Of a stretch of 64,000 nt of DNA, positions 1 through 8,359 are shown one piece after another (positions within the stretch are counted from its first letter, which is position 1; every line of letters begins with the position of its first letter). The notes beneath the pieces were generated by a model. That model worked only from the letters and a program-made list of their open reading frames with translations, was not told the origin of the DNA and ran no database searches. A program made the position numbers and the translations under genes. This DNA is from Achromobacter pestifer (GTDB taxonomy: Bacteria > Pseudomonadota > Gammaproteobacteria > Burkholderiales > Burkholderiaceae_B): positions 3,348,001-3,412,000 of the forward strand of contig NZ_CP053985.1 in NCBI RefSeq assembly GCF_013267355.1. The letters run 5' to 3'.

Positions 1-455
1 TGCCTACAGAAGAGGTCTTGGTTGAGGATCTGAAGGCGATGCTGATGCTGTATGGCATGCTCTACGAAGCCGAGACTGTGGGTGGCTATAGCGCAGAGTC
101 GGAAGCAGATGAGCCAGCAGACCTGCTGTATGAGGATTTGACGCGCTTTCGGATGCATGCGCGGCTAGAGCGTAGCGCCAAGCTCACTAAGCAAGTGAAG
201 GCGAAAAAGGGCTGCGTCTGCGAAGTTTGTAATCTTGATTTCGAGAAGATCTACGGAGATCTAGGTAAAGGCTACATTGAGGCACACCATTTGCGGCCGC
301 TCGCTACGCTAAAGGGGCAAAAGGTGTCGATGGATCCTGAATCGGATTTCGCTGTGCTATGCGCAAACTGCCATCGAATGATCCATCGGTCCGAGTATAT
401 TTCGGATGTTGATGAGTTTAGAAACAAGCATTTCGCGACTAGGAAGACCGGTTAG
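1..455 (+). CDS. HNH endonuclease, 3' part (cut by window edge)
   Basis: The reading frame is open from base 3 to the TAG at 453-455 and continues upstream of the window, so this is a C-terminal part (about 150 residues visible). It ends in an HNH nuclease domain. Counting from the TTG at base 18, paired cysteines C68-x2-C71 and C115-x2-C118 should bind a structural zinc, H90-H91 is the catalytic HH pair, and N117, H119 and H123 complete the fold. This pattern is typical of McrA-like HNH proteins. The missing N-terminal part would decide whether it is a restriction enzyme, a defence-system component or a solitary nuclease. The sequence looks somewhat less GC-rich than the genes after it. Nuclease fold is fairly sure; role unknown. 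Confidence 0.8.
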   Translation, partial: PTEEVLVEDLKAMLMLYGMLYEAETVGGYSAESEADEPADLLYEDLTRFRMHARLERSAKLTKQVKAKKGCVCEVCNLDFEKIYGDLGKGYIEAHHLRPLATLKGQKVSMDPESDFAVLCANCHRMIHRSEYISDVDEFRNKHFATRKTG

Positions 456-531
456 CCGTTCAGTCAGTTTGGCGTGATGGTTGCCGACGTTGCTCGATCA
501 CGCGGCACCAGACCGGGACGGCATGCAACTC

Positions 532-1977
532 TTACCCATCAATCGGCCATTTAGGCCTTTCCACCCGCCGATACGCCAATCCCCTCAAATCCAACGTCGC
601 CGACCCCGGCGCATCCGCAAACACCACATGCCGCGCCACCTTGGCGAACGACGCCTGGAAGTGCTGTGCAGACTTCACCACGATCAGCGCCTTCTCCCCC
701 AGCCGGCAGCCCAGCTGCGTGAAAACATCGGTATCCATGGCCTGGGCCCGTACCGTGATCAGCACGATCTCGATGCCATTAGCCTCAACCAAGACGGAAT
801 TTCCCACGACGGCCGGCGATCCGGATAATCCGGTCATGACCATGTCCGGGACCAGCGCCTTGACCGTGCACATAAGGTCCAGCGGCTCGCCGGACAGGGG
901 GCTGATCTTGCCCCCTATGCGCAAGGGCAGCCGCGCGCCCACGCCAGCGCTGAACGCAATGCGGACGGCAATAGGGTCCCACATGGGGCCGATCGCCACA
1001 TTGCGCACGCCCCTTTCCAGCAGACGCCGCAGCAAAAAGGTAGAGTCGCCCGCACCACCGCCGCCTGGATTGTCGGCCGCGTCGGCGATGACGACCGGCG
1101 TTGCGCCGTATGCCAAAGCCTGATCGATGGCTTCGTCCGGTTTGGGATAGGCAGGCGTTAACACTTCGCGCATGCCTATCAGCTCGTCAGCCAGGCGCCG
1201 CGCTAGCTGCTGGGCGGCCCGGGCGTCGCCATCGGCATAGACCAGCAGCTTGGTTCCCATGTCGGGCACATCGCCCCAGGCGAAGCTGTGCACCACGGAA
1301 ATGGAGAGAATGCCGTCCCGGCCCTCCAGCGCGCTGAGGCGGTCGATGTAGCTGCGCGCTGGCTCTTGCGGCGTGCGTATGGTGACCACCATTTCGCAGT
1401 CCACGACGGCGGCCACTGGAGTGATGCGGCGTTCGACTATTCCCGCGCAGAAGTCCACCAGTTCCAACGCGCGTTCGCGAATGTCGGTGTGGGGATATTC
1501 CTTGTAGGCGACCAGCATATCGGTATTGGCGACCATGGCATCCGACAGATGGCAGTGCGGATCCAGCTCCGCACCCACGATGACGTCCGGACCGACGATG
1601 CCGCGCACGCGGGCCAGCAGGTCGCCTTCGCAGTCCTCGTAGCCATCGGCCACCATGGCGCCATGCAGGCCCAGCACCACCATGTCGACGGGCAGGGCCT
1701 GCCGCAGGTCGCGCAGCAGTTCGTCGCGTAGTGTTTCGTAGGCGTGGCGGGTGGTGATGCCGCCGGGCTGCGCGCCGGCGGCCATGCCTTCGATCACGGT
1801 CCAGCCGTGTTGCGCGCCGCGCTGGCGCGCTGCCCACAGCGGTCCGCTGAAGATCGTCATCTCGGCGGGATGGGTGCCGGCGGGGTAGTAGCCCCGGTCG
1901 GCGAAGTCATCCAGCGAGGTGGGCAGCGGAGCGAACGTATTGGTTTCCGTGGACAGCGAACCGGTGAAAACGCGCAT
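532..1977 (-). CDS. M81 family metallopeptidase (MlrC-like)
   Basis: A 481-residue protein of the M81/MlrC family, named after microcystinase C, which cleaves linear peptides. Visible family hallmarks are the N-terminal STETNTFAP segment, LGLHGAMVADGYEDCEGD around residue 105, the D-P-H-C-H metal site near residue 140, and the AADNPGGGGAGDST stretch near 300. It follows a Bug receptor gene with an 11-base gap, so the two should be co-transcribed, opposite to a LysR gene. The context suggests it hydrolyses a compound whose uptake depends on that receptor. No signal peptide is seen, so it should be cytoplasmic. Family is confident, substrate unknown. Confidence 0.88.
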   Translation of the reverse strand: MRVFTGSLSTETNTFAPLPTSLDDFADRGYYPAGTHPAEMTIFSGPLWAARQRGAQHGWTVIEGMAAGAQPGGITTRHAYETLRDELLRDLRQALPVDMVVLGLHGAMVADGYEDCEGDLLARVRGIVGPDVIVGAELDPHCHLSDAMVANTDMLVAYKEYPHTDIRERALELVDFCAGIVERRITPVAAVVDCEMVVTIRTPQEPARSYIDRLSALEGRDGILSISVVHSFAWGDVPDMGTKLLVYADGDARAAQQLARRLADELIGMREVLTPAYPKPDEAIDQALAYGATPVVIADAADNPGGGGAGDSTFLLRRLLERGVRNVAIGPMWDPIAVRIAFSAGVGARLPLRIGGKISPLSGEPLDLMCTVKALVPDMVMTGLSGSPAVVGNSVLVEANGIEIVLITVRAQAMDTDVFTQLGCRLGEKALIVVKSAQHFQASFAKVARHVVFADAPGSATLDLRGLAYRRVERPKWPIDG

Positions 1978-1988
1978 GGTACGAGTGC

Positions 1989-2963
1989 TTAGTCCGCGGT
2001 GGCGCCGGAGGCCTTGACCACGTCGGCGTACTTGGCGATTTCGGAAGCGACGTGCTGGCGCAGTTCCTCGGGCGTGCCGCCGCCGGGCGTGGCGACCATG
2101 CCGGCGAGCTTTTCCTGGATGTCCTTCTCTGCCAGGATCGCGTTGACTTCCTTGTTCAGCTTTTCCACGATGCCGGCGGGCGTGCCGGTGGGCGCGAACA
2201 GTGCGTACCAGGACGTCATTTCGTAGCCCTTGACTGTGGCATCGATGGTGGGGATCTCGGGCGCGAAGGGCTGGACGGCCGCACTGGTGACGCCGAGCGC
2301 GCGCAGCTTGTCGCCCTTGATCAGCGGCATGACGGACGGGGCGGTATCGAACATCACCTGGATCCGGCCGGCCATCAGGTCGGTGAGGGCGGGCGCGCTG
2401 CCCTTGTACTGCACGTGTTCCATCTGCACGCCGGTCATCATCTTGAACAGTTCAGCCGACAGGCGGGTCGACGAGCCGGCGCCAGACGAGGCGAAGAAGA
2501 TGTTCTTGGGGTTGGCCCGGGCGTAGTCGATGAACTCCTGCACGGTCTTGGCCGGCACGGTGTTGTTCACCACCATGATATTGGGGAAGCGCGTCAGCAA
2601 CGCCACCGGCGCGAAGTCCTTCTGGAAATCGAAGGACAGTTCCTTGTAGAGCGACACGTTGATGGTGCTGGCGTTCGAGCCCAGCAGGATGGTGTAGCCG
2701 TCGTTGGGCGCGCGCGCCACGGTGGCGGCGGCGATATTGCTGGCGGCGCCGGGGCGGTTCTCGACCACGAAGGTCTGGCCCAGCTTGTCCGTCAGGCGGC
2801 CGGCGATCAGCCGGGCCACGGCGTCGGACGAGCCGCCCGGTGCATAGCCGACCACGACCTTGACGGGCTTGCTCGGATAGGCGGCTTCCGGCGAGGCGAA
2901 CGCGGCTTGTTGACTGAATACGCTCAAAGTTGCGGCAGCGAGGATCGAAGCGAAGAGTTTCAT
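1989..2963 (-). CDS. Bug-family periplasmic substrate-binding protein
   Basis: A 324-residue Bug/TctC-type receptor. Residues 1-24 form a signal peptide (hydrophobic core, cleavage near AFA-S), followed by the family signature YPSKPVKVVVGYAPGGSSD. Such receptors capture carboxylates, amides or related small solutes in the periplasm for tripartite tricarboxylate transporters. No TctA or TctB gene lies nearby, so the membrane partner must be encoded elsewhere. It is the first gene of an operon with the M81 peptidase and diverges from a LysR gene over a 200-base region with a good palindrome. The start is the ATG immediately ahead of the signal peptide; its Shine-Dalgarno site is weak. Confidence 0.93.
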   Translation of the reverse strand: MKLFASILAAATLSVFSQQAAFASPEAAYPSKPVKVVVGYAPGGSSDAVARLIAGRLTDKLGQTFVVENRPGAASNIAAATVARAPNDGYTILLGSNASTINVSLYKELSFDFQKDFAPVALLTRFPNIMVVNNTVPAKTVQEFIDYARANPKNIFFASSGAGSSTRLSAELFKMMTGVQMEHVQYKGSAPALTDLMAGRIQVMFDTAPSVMPLIKGDKLRALGVTSAAVQPFAPEIPTIDATVKGYEMTSWYALFAPTGTPAGIVEKLNKEVNAILAEKDIQEKLAGMVATPGGGTPEELRQHVASEIAKYADVVKASGATAD

Positions 2964-3106
2964 GCTTTAAGGCTCGAAATGGGCGTTACCTCGCATTGCC
3001 GCCGCCGCTGGCTTGCAGCGTACGGCTCGCAACCGAGCGGATTTGAAAGTACGCGCATTATTCGCAATCGCCACCCTGTAAATCAATGTAAGCTGAGAGG
3101 AAAATT

Positions 3107-3123
3107 GTTGCCTAAAAGGCAAC
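3107..3123. promoter_or_regulatory. palindrome, probable LysR operator
   Basis: Arms GTTGCCT and AGGCAAC are perfect reverse complements separated by AAA. It sits about 40 bases before the LysR start and 145 bases before the divergent Bug gene. An AT-rich imperfect repeat (CGATTTTC ... GAAATCG) follows at about 3123-3147. Location and symmetry fit a LysR-type recognition site; binding is inferred. Confidence 0.5.
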
Positions 3124-3163
3124 GATTTTCAGAAATTGTAGAAATCGAAAATAGGGGATGGGC

Positions 3164-4084
3164 ATGGACGGCGGCTTGAGCGCGCGGCGCTTGCAGTATT
3201 TCTTCGAGGCGGTCACCACTGGATCGGTGCGCGGCGCGGCCGAACGCCTGGGCGTGGAGCCGTCCATCGTCAGCCGCCAGATCCAGCTGCTGGAGACGGA
3301 ATTGGGCGTGGCGCTGCTGGAGCGCAAGGGCCGCGGCATCGTGCCCACCGACATGGCCGCGATTGTGATGGATCACTGCCGCGACCGGCAGGCCAGCGAG
3401 CAGGCCTTGCGCGCCCGGCTGGACGAGGTCAACGGTTTGCAACGCGGCGATATCCAGATCGTCACCAGCGAGGGCTTCGTCGATATCCTGATGAGCGGCG
3501 TGGTGGACGAATTCTGCCGGCAGCATCCCGGCGTGCGGGTGTCGCTGAAGGTGGCGGGCGCTTCCGACGCGGTGCGTGCGGTGGTGCACGACGACGCCCA
3601 TATCGGCGTGGTGTTCGGCGCGCCGGCGGACCCCGGCATACGCGTGGTCCACACGCGCAACCATCCGCTGTGCGTGATCGCGTGGCCGGATCATCCGCTG
3701 GCGCGGCAGCGCAAGCGGCCGACGCTGAAGGACGTGGCGCGCTATCCGATTGCGCTGATGGGGCCGGGCTTTGGCTTGCGCCAGCTGATCGAGATGGCCG
3801 AGCTATCGGAGAACATCGTGCTGTCACCCAGCTTCATCGCCAACTCGGTGGTGACGCTCAAGCGCTATGTGGAGAGCCGCCTGGGGCTGACCTTCACATC
3901 GGCGAATTCCGTGGTGAAGGAAGTCGCAAGAGGCGAACTGGTGGCGCTGCGAACCACCAATCCCATCTTCGAGGCGGCGCAGACGCGGCTGATCGTGCGG
4001 GCCAACCGGCCGTTGACGAGCGCCGCGCGCGGCATGCTGGAACGGATCCAGGCATCGCCGCTGTTCCACGGCGCGAAGCCGTAG
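3164..4084 (+). CDS. LysR-family transcriptional regulator
   Basis: A LysR-type regulator of 306 residues: winged helix-turn-helix over about residues 1-62 (LQYFFEAV..., then RLGVEPSIVSRQIQLLE), followed by the periplasmic-binding-like effector domain. The ATG at 3164 is preferred because AGGGGA lies five bases upstream; an in-frame ATG at 3158 overlaps that Shine-Dalgarno site. It diverges from the Bug/M81 operon, the classic arrangement for a LysR activator of the opposite genes. The inducer is unknown, probably the solute bound by the adjacent receptor or its breakdown product. Confidence 0.92.
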   Translation: MDGGLSARRLQYFFEAVTTGSVRGAAERLGVEPSIVSRQIQLLETELGVALLERKGRGIVPTDMAAIVMDHCRDRQASEQALRARLDEVNGLQRGDIQIVTSEGFVDILMSGVVDEFCRQHPGVRVSLKVAGASDAVRAVVHDDAHIGVVFGAPADPGIRVVHTRNHPLCVIAWPDHPLARQRKRPTLKDVARYPIALMGPGFGLRQLIEMAELSENIVLSPSFIANSVVTLKRYVESRLGLTFTSANSVVKEVARGELVALRTTNPIFEAAQTRLIVRANRPLTSAARGMLERIQASPLFHGAKP

Positions 4085-4116
4085 CGGGCGATGCCTGGAG
4101 AAGTCCTGCTGCGTCC

Positions 4117-5133
4117 TTAACGCACCGGCCAGCCGTACATCAGCCCGCCGTCGCGGTAAGACGCGTTCAGGCCGCGCGGCAGTTTCAGCGGGCTGCTGGG
4201 GCCGAGATTCTTTTCAAAGCTCTCGCCGTAGTTGCCGATGTTCTTGATGATGTTGTAGGCCCACTTGTCGTCCACGCCCAGGTTCTTGCCCATGCCCGGC
4301 GTCACGCCCAAGAGGCGCTGCACGTTGGGATTGGTGCTCTTGAGCATTTCATCGACGTTCTTGGACGTGATGCCGTATTCCTCGGCTTCCAGCATGGCGA
4401 ACAGGGTCCAGCGCACGACGTTGAACCATTGCTCGTCGCCCTGGCGAACCATCGGGCCGAGCGGCTCCTTGGAGAAGTTCTCCGGCAGGATGTCGTACTT
4501 TTCCGGGTTCTCCAGGTTGCTGCGCGCCGCGGCCAGCTGCGACTTGTCGCCGGTGAAGGCATCGCAGCGGCCCACCGCGAAGGCGCGGATGATCTCGTCC
4601 AGGCGTTCGACGACCACGGGTTTGAAGACGATATTCTGCGAGCGGAACCAGTCGGCCAGGTTCAATTCGGTGGTGGTGCCGGGCTGCACGCAGACCGTGG
4701 CGCCGTCCAGTTCCTTGGCGCTTTTGACGTTCAGGGACTTGTTCACCATGATGCCCTGGCTGTCGTAGTAGTTCACGGCCACGCCGATCAGGCCCAGTGT
4801 GGTGTCGCGGGTCAGCGACAGGGTGGTATTGCGGGGCAGGACGTCGACTTCGCCGGACTGCAGCGCGGTGAAGCGCTGCAATGCGCTGACCGCCATGATC
4901 TTGGCCTTGGAGACGTCGCCGAACATGGTGATGGCCAGCGCGCGGCACAGGTCCACGTCCAGGCCGATCCAGCCGCCCTTGCTGTCGTTCACCGAGAAGC
5001 CGGCAACGCCGGTGGACACGCCGCATTGGACGAAGCCCTTGCTCTTGACCGCCTCGAAAGTCGCGCCGGCGTGGGCGGTCAAGGACGAAATGAGTAAGGC
5101 GGTGCCTGCCGCGGCCAGTTTTAGTGCTTTCAT
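4117..5133 (-). CDS. amino-acid ABC transporter substrate-binding protein (AapJ/BztA-like)
   Basis: A 338-residue periplasmic receptor. Residues 1-22 are a signal peptide ending TAHA. The mature part resembles the general L-amino-acid receptor family AapJ/BztA (an early CGVSTG motif, then GWIGLDVDLCRALA and a C-terminal region typical of that family). The start at 5133 has a clear GGAGAC Shine-Dalgarno site; the upstream open frame is non-coding. No permease or ATPase genes (aapQMP) are adjacent, so the gene is an orphan receptor here. It converges with the LysR gene with only 32 bases between them. Confidence 0.9.
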   Translation of the reverse strand: MKALKLAAAGTALLISSLTAHAGATFEAVKSKGFVQCGVSTGVAGFSVNDSKGGWIGLDVDLCRALAITMFGDVSKAKIMAVSALQRFTALQSGEVDVLPRNTTLSLTRDTTLGLIGVAVNYYDSQGIMVNKSLNVKSAKELDGATVCVQPGTTTELNLADWFRSQNIVFKPVVVERLDEIIRAFAVGRCDAFTGDKSQLAAARSNLENPEKYDILPENFSKEPLGPMVRQGDEQWFNVVRWTLFAMLEAEEYGITSKNVDEMLKSTNPNVQRLLGVTPGMGKNLGVDDKWAYNIIKNIGNYGESFEKNLGPSSPLKLPRGLNASYRDGGLMYGWPVR

Positions 5134-5273
5134 GGATGTCTCCGCGCCGTATGGCGCATTTGTAGCGATCAGCCGAAGGCTGAGGTGCGGCGAATGGTAG
5201 CCAGCGGCATTAGGGGGGAGAATCAGGGAATTCCCGTTAAATCCGTCGGGCGGAATTTTCGACAGGCCTATCC

Positions 5274-6398
5274 ATGAACAAGAACGAAGAACCCTCGGCG
5301 CACGGCCCGGCTGCATGGCGTGGGTACGCTTGGACCAGGGCACGTCTGTTGGGCGTGTGGCGCGAACTGATCCGGGTCAACGCCAGCGACCGGCCCTGGG
5401 AAATGCCTCTGGCCGCGGCCCTGTCGTCGGGGCTGCCCTTGCTGGTCGGCGCCTATTTCGGGCGCATGGACTACGGCCTGATGTCCAGCCTGGGCGGCAT
5501 GGTGTTCCTGAGCCTGCCCAATTCCTCGCTGCAGCACCGCATGATGATGCTGCTGGCGGCGTCCTTCGGCATGGTGGCCTGCTATGCGGTGGGCGCGCTG
5601 ACGCAGTTCTGGCCGGCGGTCATGCTTGCGGCGCTGACCTTCATCGCCATGGTGGTGAACATGGTCTGCCGCTGCTACCGGCTGGGGCCGCCAGGCAGCC
5701 TGTTCTACATCATGGCGACCGCGATCGCGGCCTATACGCCGGGGAGCGTGGAAGAAATCCCCACGCGCGTCGGCATGGTGGCCCTGGGCAGCCTGGTCGC
5801 GTGCCTGGTGGCGTTTGTGTACTCCCTGCACATGACGCGGGTCGCACCGCCGCCGCCCGAAGCGGCGCTGCCCAGGCCCACGTTCGACTTCGTGGTCTAC
5901 GACTCCGTGATCATCGGCCTCTTCGTGGGCGTGTCCCTGCTGGTGGCCGAGCTGCTGCAATTGCCGCGCCCGTACTGGGTGCCCGTCAGCTGCCTGGCCA
6001 TCATCCAGGGCGCGACCTTGATGGCGGCCTGGAACCGCCAGCTGCATCGCATCCTGGGCACCGCCGTGGGCCTGTGCGTGGCATGGGCCTTGTTGAGCCT
6101 GCCGCTGAACGTATGGACCCTGAGCCTGGTGATGATGGCGCTGTCGTTCGGCATAGAAACGCTGGTGGTGCGCCATTACGCCAGCGCCGTGGTGCTGATC
6201 ACGCCGCTGACGATCTTCCTGGCCGAGGCGCCACACCTGGGCCAGGGCTATCCCGCGGCCGTCATCGAGGCGCGCTTCCTGGACACGGTGGTCGGCGCGT
6301 TCATCGGCGCCGTGGGCGCCGTGCTGCTGCACAACCAGCGCATCCGGCCACGCCTGTCGCGCTGGATGCGGGCGGTGCTGCCCAAGCGGGTGAATTGA
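5274..6398 (+). CDS. FUSC-family inner-membrane protein
   Basis: A 374-residue polytopic membrane protein with two blocks of hydrophobic helices (about residues 45-185 and 210-355), the layout of FUSC/aromatic-acid-exporter proteins. The second block carries PYWVPVSCLAIIQGA, a FUSC_2-like core motif. Members include aromatic carboxylic acid and fusaric acid efflux proteins, so export of an organic acid is the reasonable guess. Length is shorter than AaeB (about 650), as in the compact single-FUSC versions. It stands alone, divergent from the ABC receptor; a GC stretch followed by seven Ts at about 6429 may end the transcript. Confidence 0.83.
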   Translation: MNKNEEPSAHGPAAWRGYAWTRARLLGVWRELIRVNASDRPWEMPLAAALSSGLPLLVGAYFGRMDYGLMSSLGGMVFLSLPNSSLQHRMMMLLAASFGMVACYAVGALTQFWPAVMLAALTFIAMVVNMVCRCYRLGPPGSLFYIMATAIAAYTPGSVEEIPTRVGMVALGSLVACLVAFVYSLHMTRVAPPPPEAALPRPTFDFVVYDSVIIGLFVGVSLLVAELLQLPRPYWVPVSCLAIIQGATLMAAWNRQLHRILGTAVGLCVAWALLSLPLNVWTLSLVMMALSFGIETLVVRHYASAVVLITPLTIFLAEAPHLGQGYPAAVIEARFLDTVVGAFIGAVGAVLLHNQRIRPRLSRWMRAVLPKRVN

Positions 6399-6449
6399 CG
6401 GCACGGGCTCGCGGCGTCGTCTGCGCGTTTTTTTCGCCTCGCATTCCTG

Positions 6450-6478
6450 TTGACACCCTTTGGACCAGTCCCTATAGT
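6450..6478 (+). promoter_or_regulatory. sigma-70 promoter for the cupin operon
   Basis: TTGACA at 6450-6455 (a perfect -35) is followed by exactly 17 bases and TATAGT at 6473-6478 (-10, 5 of 6). Transcription should start near 6485, inside the palindrome at 6482-6501, giving a short leader before the cupin ATG at 6516. The near-consensus strength and the overlapping operator suggest a strong promoter held down by a repressor. Confidence 0.75.
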
Positions 6479-6481
6479 TCG

Positions 6482-6501
6482 TTTTACACAGTCGTGTAAA
6501 A
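6482..6501. promoter_or_regulatory. palindromic operator overlapping the start site
   Basis: Perfect 8-base arms TTTTACAC and GTGTAAAA flank AGTC. The site begins four bases downstream of the -10 box, so bound protein would block initiation. The TetR-family product encoded at 8360-8995 is the nearest candidate repressor. This link is inferred from position and from the size of typical TetR operators. Confidence 0.6.
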
Positions 6502-6515
6502 AATGAGGAGACAAC

Positions 6516-7091
6516 ATGGCATACATGGACAGCAGGTTCCTGGGTGAAACCGTGCCCGTCGTACCGGTGGAAGCGATGGAACGCGATTGCGTGTTCCGCG
6601 CCGAAAACGAGGAGGGTTCCGATCTCTGTTTTCTCGATCAGCGCATCCCGCGGTATCGACGGGAGATCATCAATGTGATCGGAATGGGCGTGACCGAGAA
6701 CGTCAAGGAGTCCGCCCTGACGCCGAAACTCGCGGGCGGCGCGCATGGCTTTGCAATCGCCTACGTGCGCGGCGTGCGCCGCGGCGATGGCGCCGCACTG
6801 CACCGTCATCCCACGGAAGAGATATTCGTGGCGATCAGCGGCGCATGGCGCGTGGTGTGGCTGGAAGGGGATGAGGAGCGGTCGATCCTCCTGAACCAGG
6901 GGGATCTCGTGGCCGTTCCGCCTGGCGTCTTCCGGGGCTTCCGCAGCGCCAACGACGACGAGAATTCGCTGCTGATGGCGATCGTCGGCGGCCCGGACGC
7001 CGGCCGCGTGGATTGGCATCCGTCCGTGATCGTCGAGGCGCGGGAAACCGGGCTCTCGGTGGATGACCGCGGCAACCTGCTGATCAACTGA
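6516..7091 (+). CDS. cupin-domain protein
   Basis: A 191-residue protein with one cupin barrel. Motif 1 is intact (H96-x-H98-x3-E102), while motif 2 reads PPGVFR, with R140 where the third metal-binding histidine normally lies, so metal binding may be weakened or altered. The start has a GAGGAG Shine-Dalgarno site. It is the first gene behind a strong promoter with an operator, followed after 86 bases by a serine hydrolase. Such cupins can be dioxygenases, isomerases or small-molecule sensors; the sequence does not decide. The N-terminal 60 residues lie outside the conserved barrel. Confidence 0.8.
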   Translation: MAYMDSRFLGETVPVVPVEAMERDCVFRAENEEGSDLCFLDQRIPRYRREIINVIGMGVTENVKESALTPKLAGGAHGFAIAYVRGVRRGDGAALHRHPTEEIFVAISGAWRVVWLEGDEERSILLNQGDLVAVPPGVFRGFRSANDDENSLLMAIVGGPDAGRVDWHPSVIVEARETGLSVDDRGNLLIN

Positions 7092-7177
7092 ACCGTAGTT
7101 TTTTTGCCGTCTCGATGCCGCACGACAGAGAGCATCGAGAGGGCCATGAAACGGCGGTAATCAATATCGAGGAAACC

Positions 7178-8353
7178 ATGGCGCGTTGGCCTGAGCTGGA
7201 TAGTTTTATTGAAGATGCTGTCTCCAAGGGAGTGCCGCAACTCGCGGCAGCGGTGATCGGGCCCGATCGCCTCCTCTACCGAGGATCCCGGCAACGAGGG
7301 GGAGACGGTTCCCAAACCCGGCCATCCCTGGCGCCAGCGGTTTACTGGCTGGCATCCATGAGCAAGCTGGTAACTGCCATCGCCGTGCTCCAGCTATGGG
7401 AACGGGACTTGTTGCAATGGGACGCGCCGGTTGCCACGTGGCTGCCGGAGCTTGCGTCGCCGAGCGTGCTTGAAGGGTTTCGCGGGCAGAATCCGGTGCT
7501 TCGGCCCGCTGCAAGTCCGATCACGCTGCGTCAATTGATGACGCATCAATCCGGCTTGGCATATCCCATCTGGCAAAGCGATATTGCGCGCTACATAAGC
7601 CAGCGTGGCATTCCCATGCCGGGCAGCGGCAAGATCGAATCATTGGCCTTGCCGTTGGTATTCGATCCTGGAACCAGCTGGATGTATGGGATAGGTCTGG
7701 ATTGGGCTGGCCAGATCGTGGAGCGCGTTTCGGGGAAAACGCTGGAGGCGTATTTTCAAGAGGAGATATTCCAGCCGCTGGGAATGCGCGACACGAGTTT
7801 CCTCGTGAACGCTTCCATGCGTGAAAGGCTGGTGGATCTCATGTCCATGGATGACGCGGGCGCCATGGGCCTGATAGAGCGATCGTTCACCGCGCCCGAG
7901 ACGTTCATGGGCGGGTCCGGGCTGTATGGAACCGAAGAGGATTTCTCCAAGCTGCTGATGGCGCTGTTGCGAAGCGGCGAGCTGGCAGGGCAGAGGATAC
8001 TGCGTGCCGAAACGGTCGCCCTGCTGTTGCAGCCCCAGGTCCGCGGCACGCACATCGGCGTTCTGCAAACCGCCATGCCCCGCGTCGCCGCCGACGTCGA
8101 CCTGCATGCCGGCGCGGAAAGCGGTTGGGCATTGGGCGGACTGGTCAATGTGCAGGCCGGCGCGTCAGGCCGGTCTCCAGGCAGCGTGGGTTGGGCCGGC
8201 GCGGCCAATACGTTCTTCTGGATCGATCGTCCGCGGGGCGTGGCCGTGCAGGTGATGATGCAGATGTTGCCGTTTGCCAATCCCCTGGCCCTGAAGACCC
8301 TGGCGGGCGTGGAGGAATTGATCTGCAGGATGCTCGACGACAGGCCTGTCTGA
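7178..8353 (+). CDS. serine hydrolase of the class C beta-lactamase fold
   Basis: A 391-residue protein of the beta-lactamase/transpeptidase-like family. S60-M-S-K63 is the S-x-x-K nucleophile motif, Y170 in YGIGLDWAG is the tyrosine of the second motif, and GWAG near the C-terminus occupies the third-motif position. The YxxGxDxxG form is typical of family VIII esterases (EstB) and LovD-like acyltransferases rather than of AmpC. No signal peptide is visible, so a cytoplasmic esterase or amidase acting on a small ester is likelier than a beta-lactamase. The ATG at 7178 has GAGGAAA just upstream; an earlier ATG at 7115 lacks one. Confidence 0.85.
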   Translation: MARWPELDSFIEDAVSKGVPQLAAAVIGPDRLLYRGSRQRGGDGSQTRPSLAPAVYWLASMSKLVTAIAVLQLWERDLLQWDAPVATWLPELASPSVLEGFRGQNPVLRPAASPITLRQLMTHQSGLAYPIWQSDIARYISQRGIPMPGSGKIESLALPLVFDPGTSWMYGIGLDWAGQIVERVSGKTLEAYFQEEIFQPLGMRDTSFLVNASMRERLVDLMSMDDAGAMGLIERSFTAPETFMGGSGLYGTEEDFSKLLMALLRSGELAGQRILRAETVALLLQPQVRGTHIGVLQTAMPRVAADVDLHAGAESGWALGGLVNVQAGASGRSPGSVGWAGAANTFFWIDRPRGVAVQVMMQMLPFANPLALKTLAGVEELICRMLDDRPV

Positions 8354-8359
8354 GCGCTG

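Noticed and set aside
6399..6449. A strong terminator after the FUSC gene
   Set aside because: Seven Ts are present but the preceding sequence does not form a good stem, so I did not list it as a feature.
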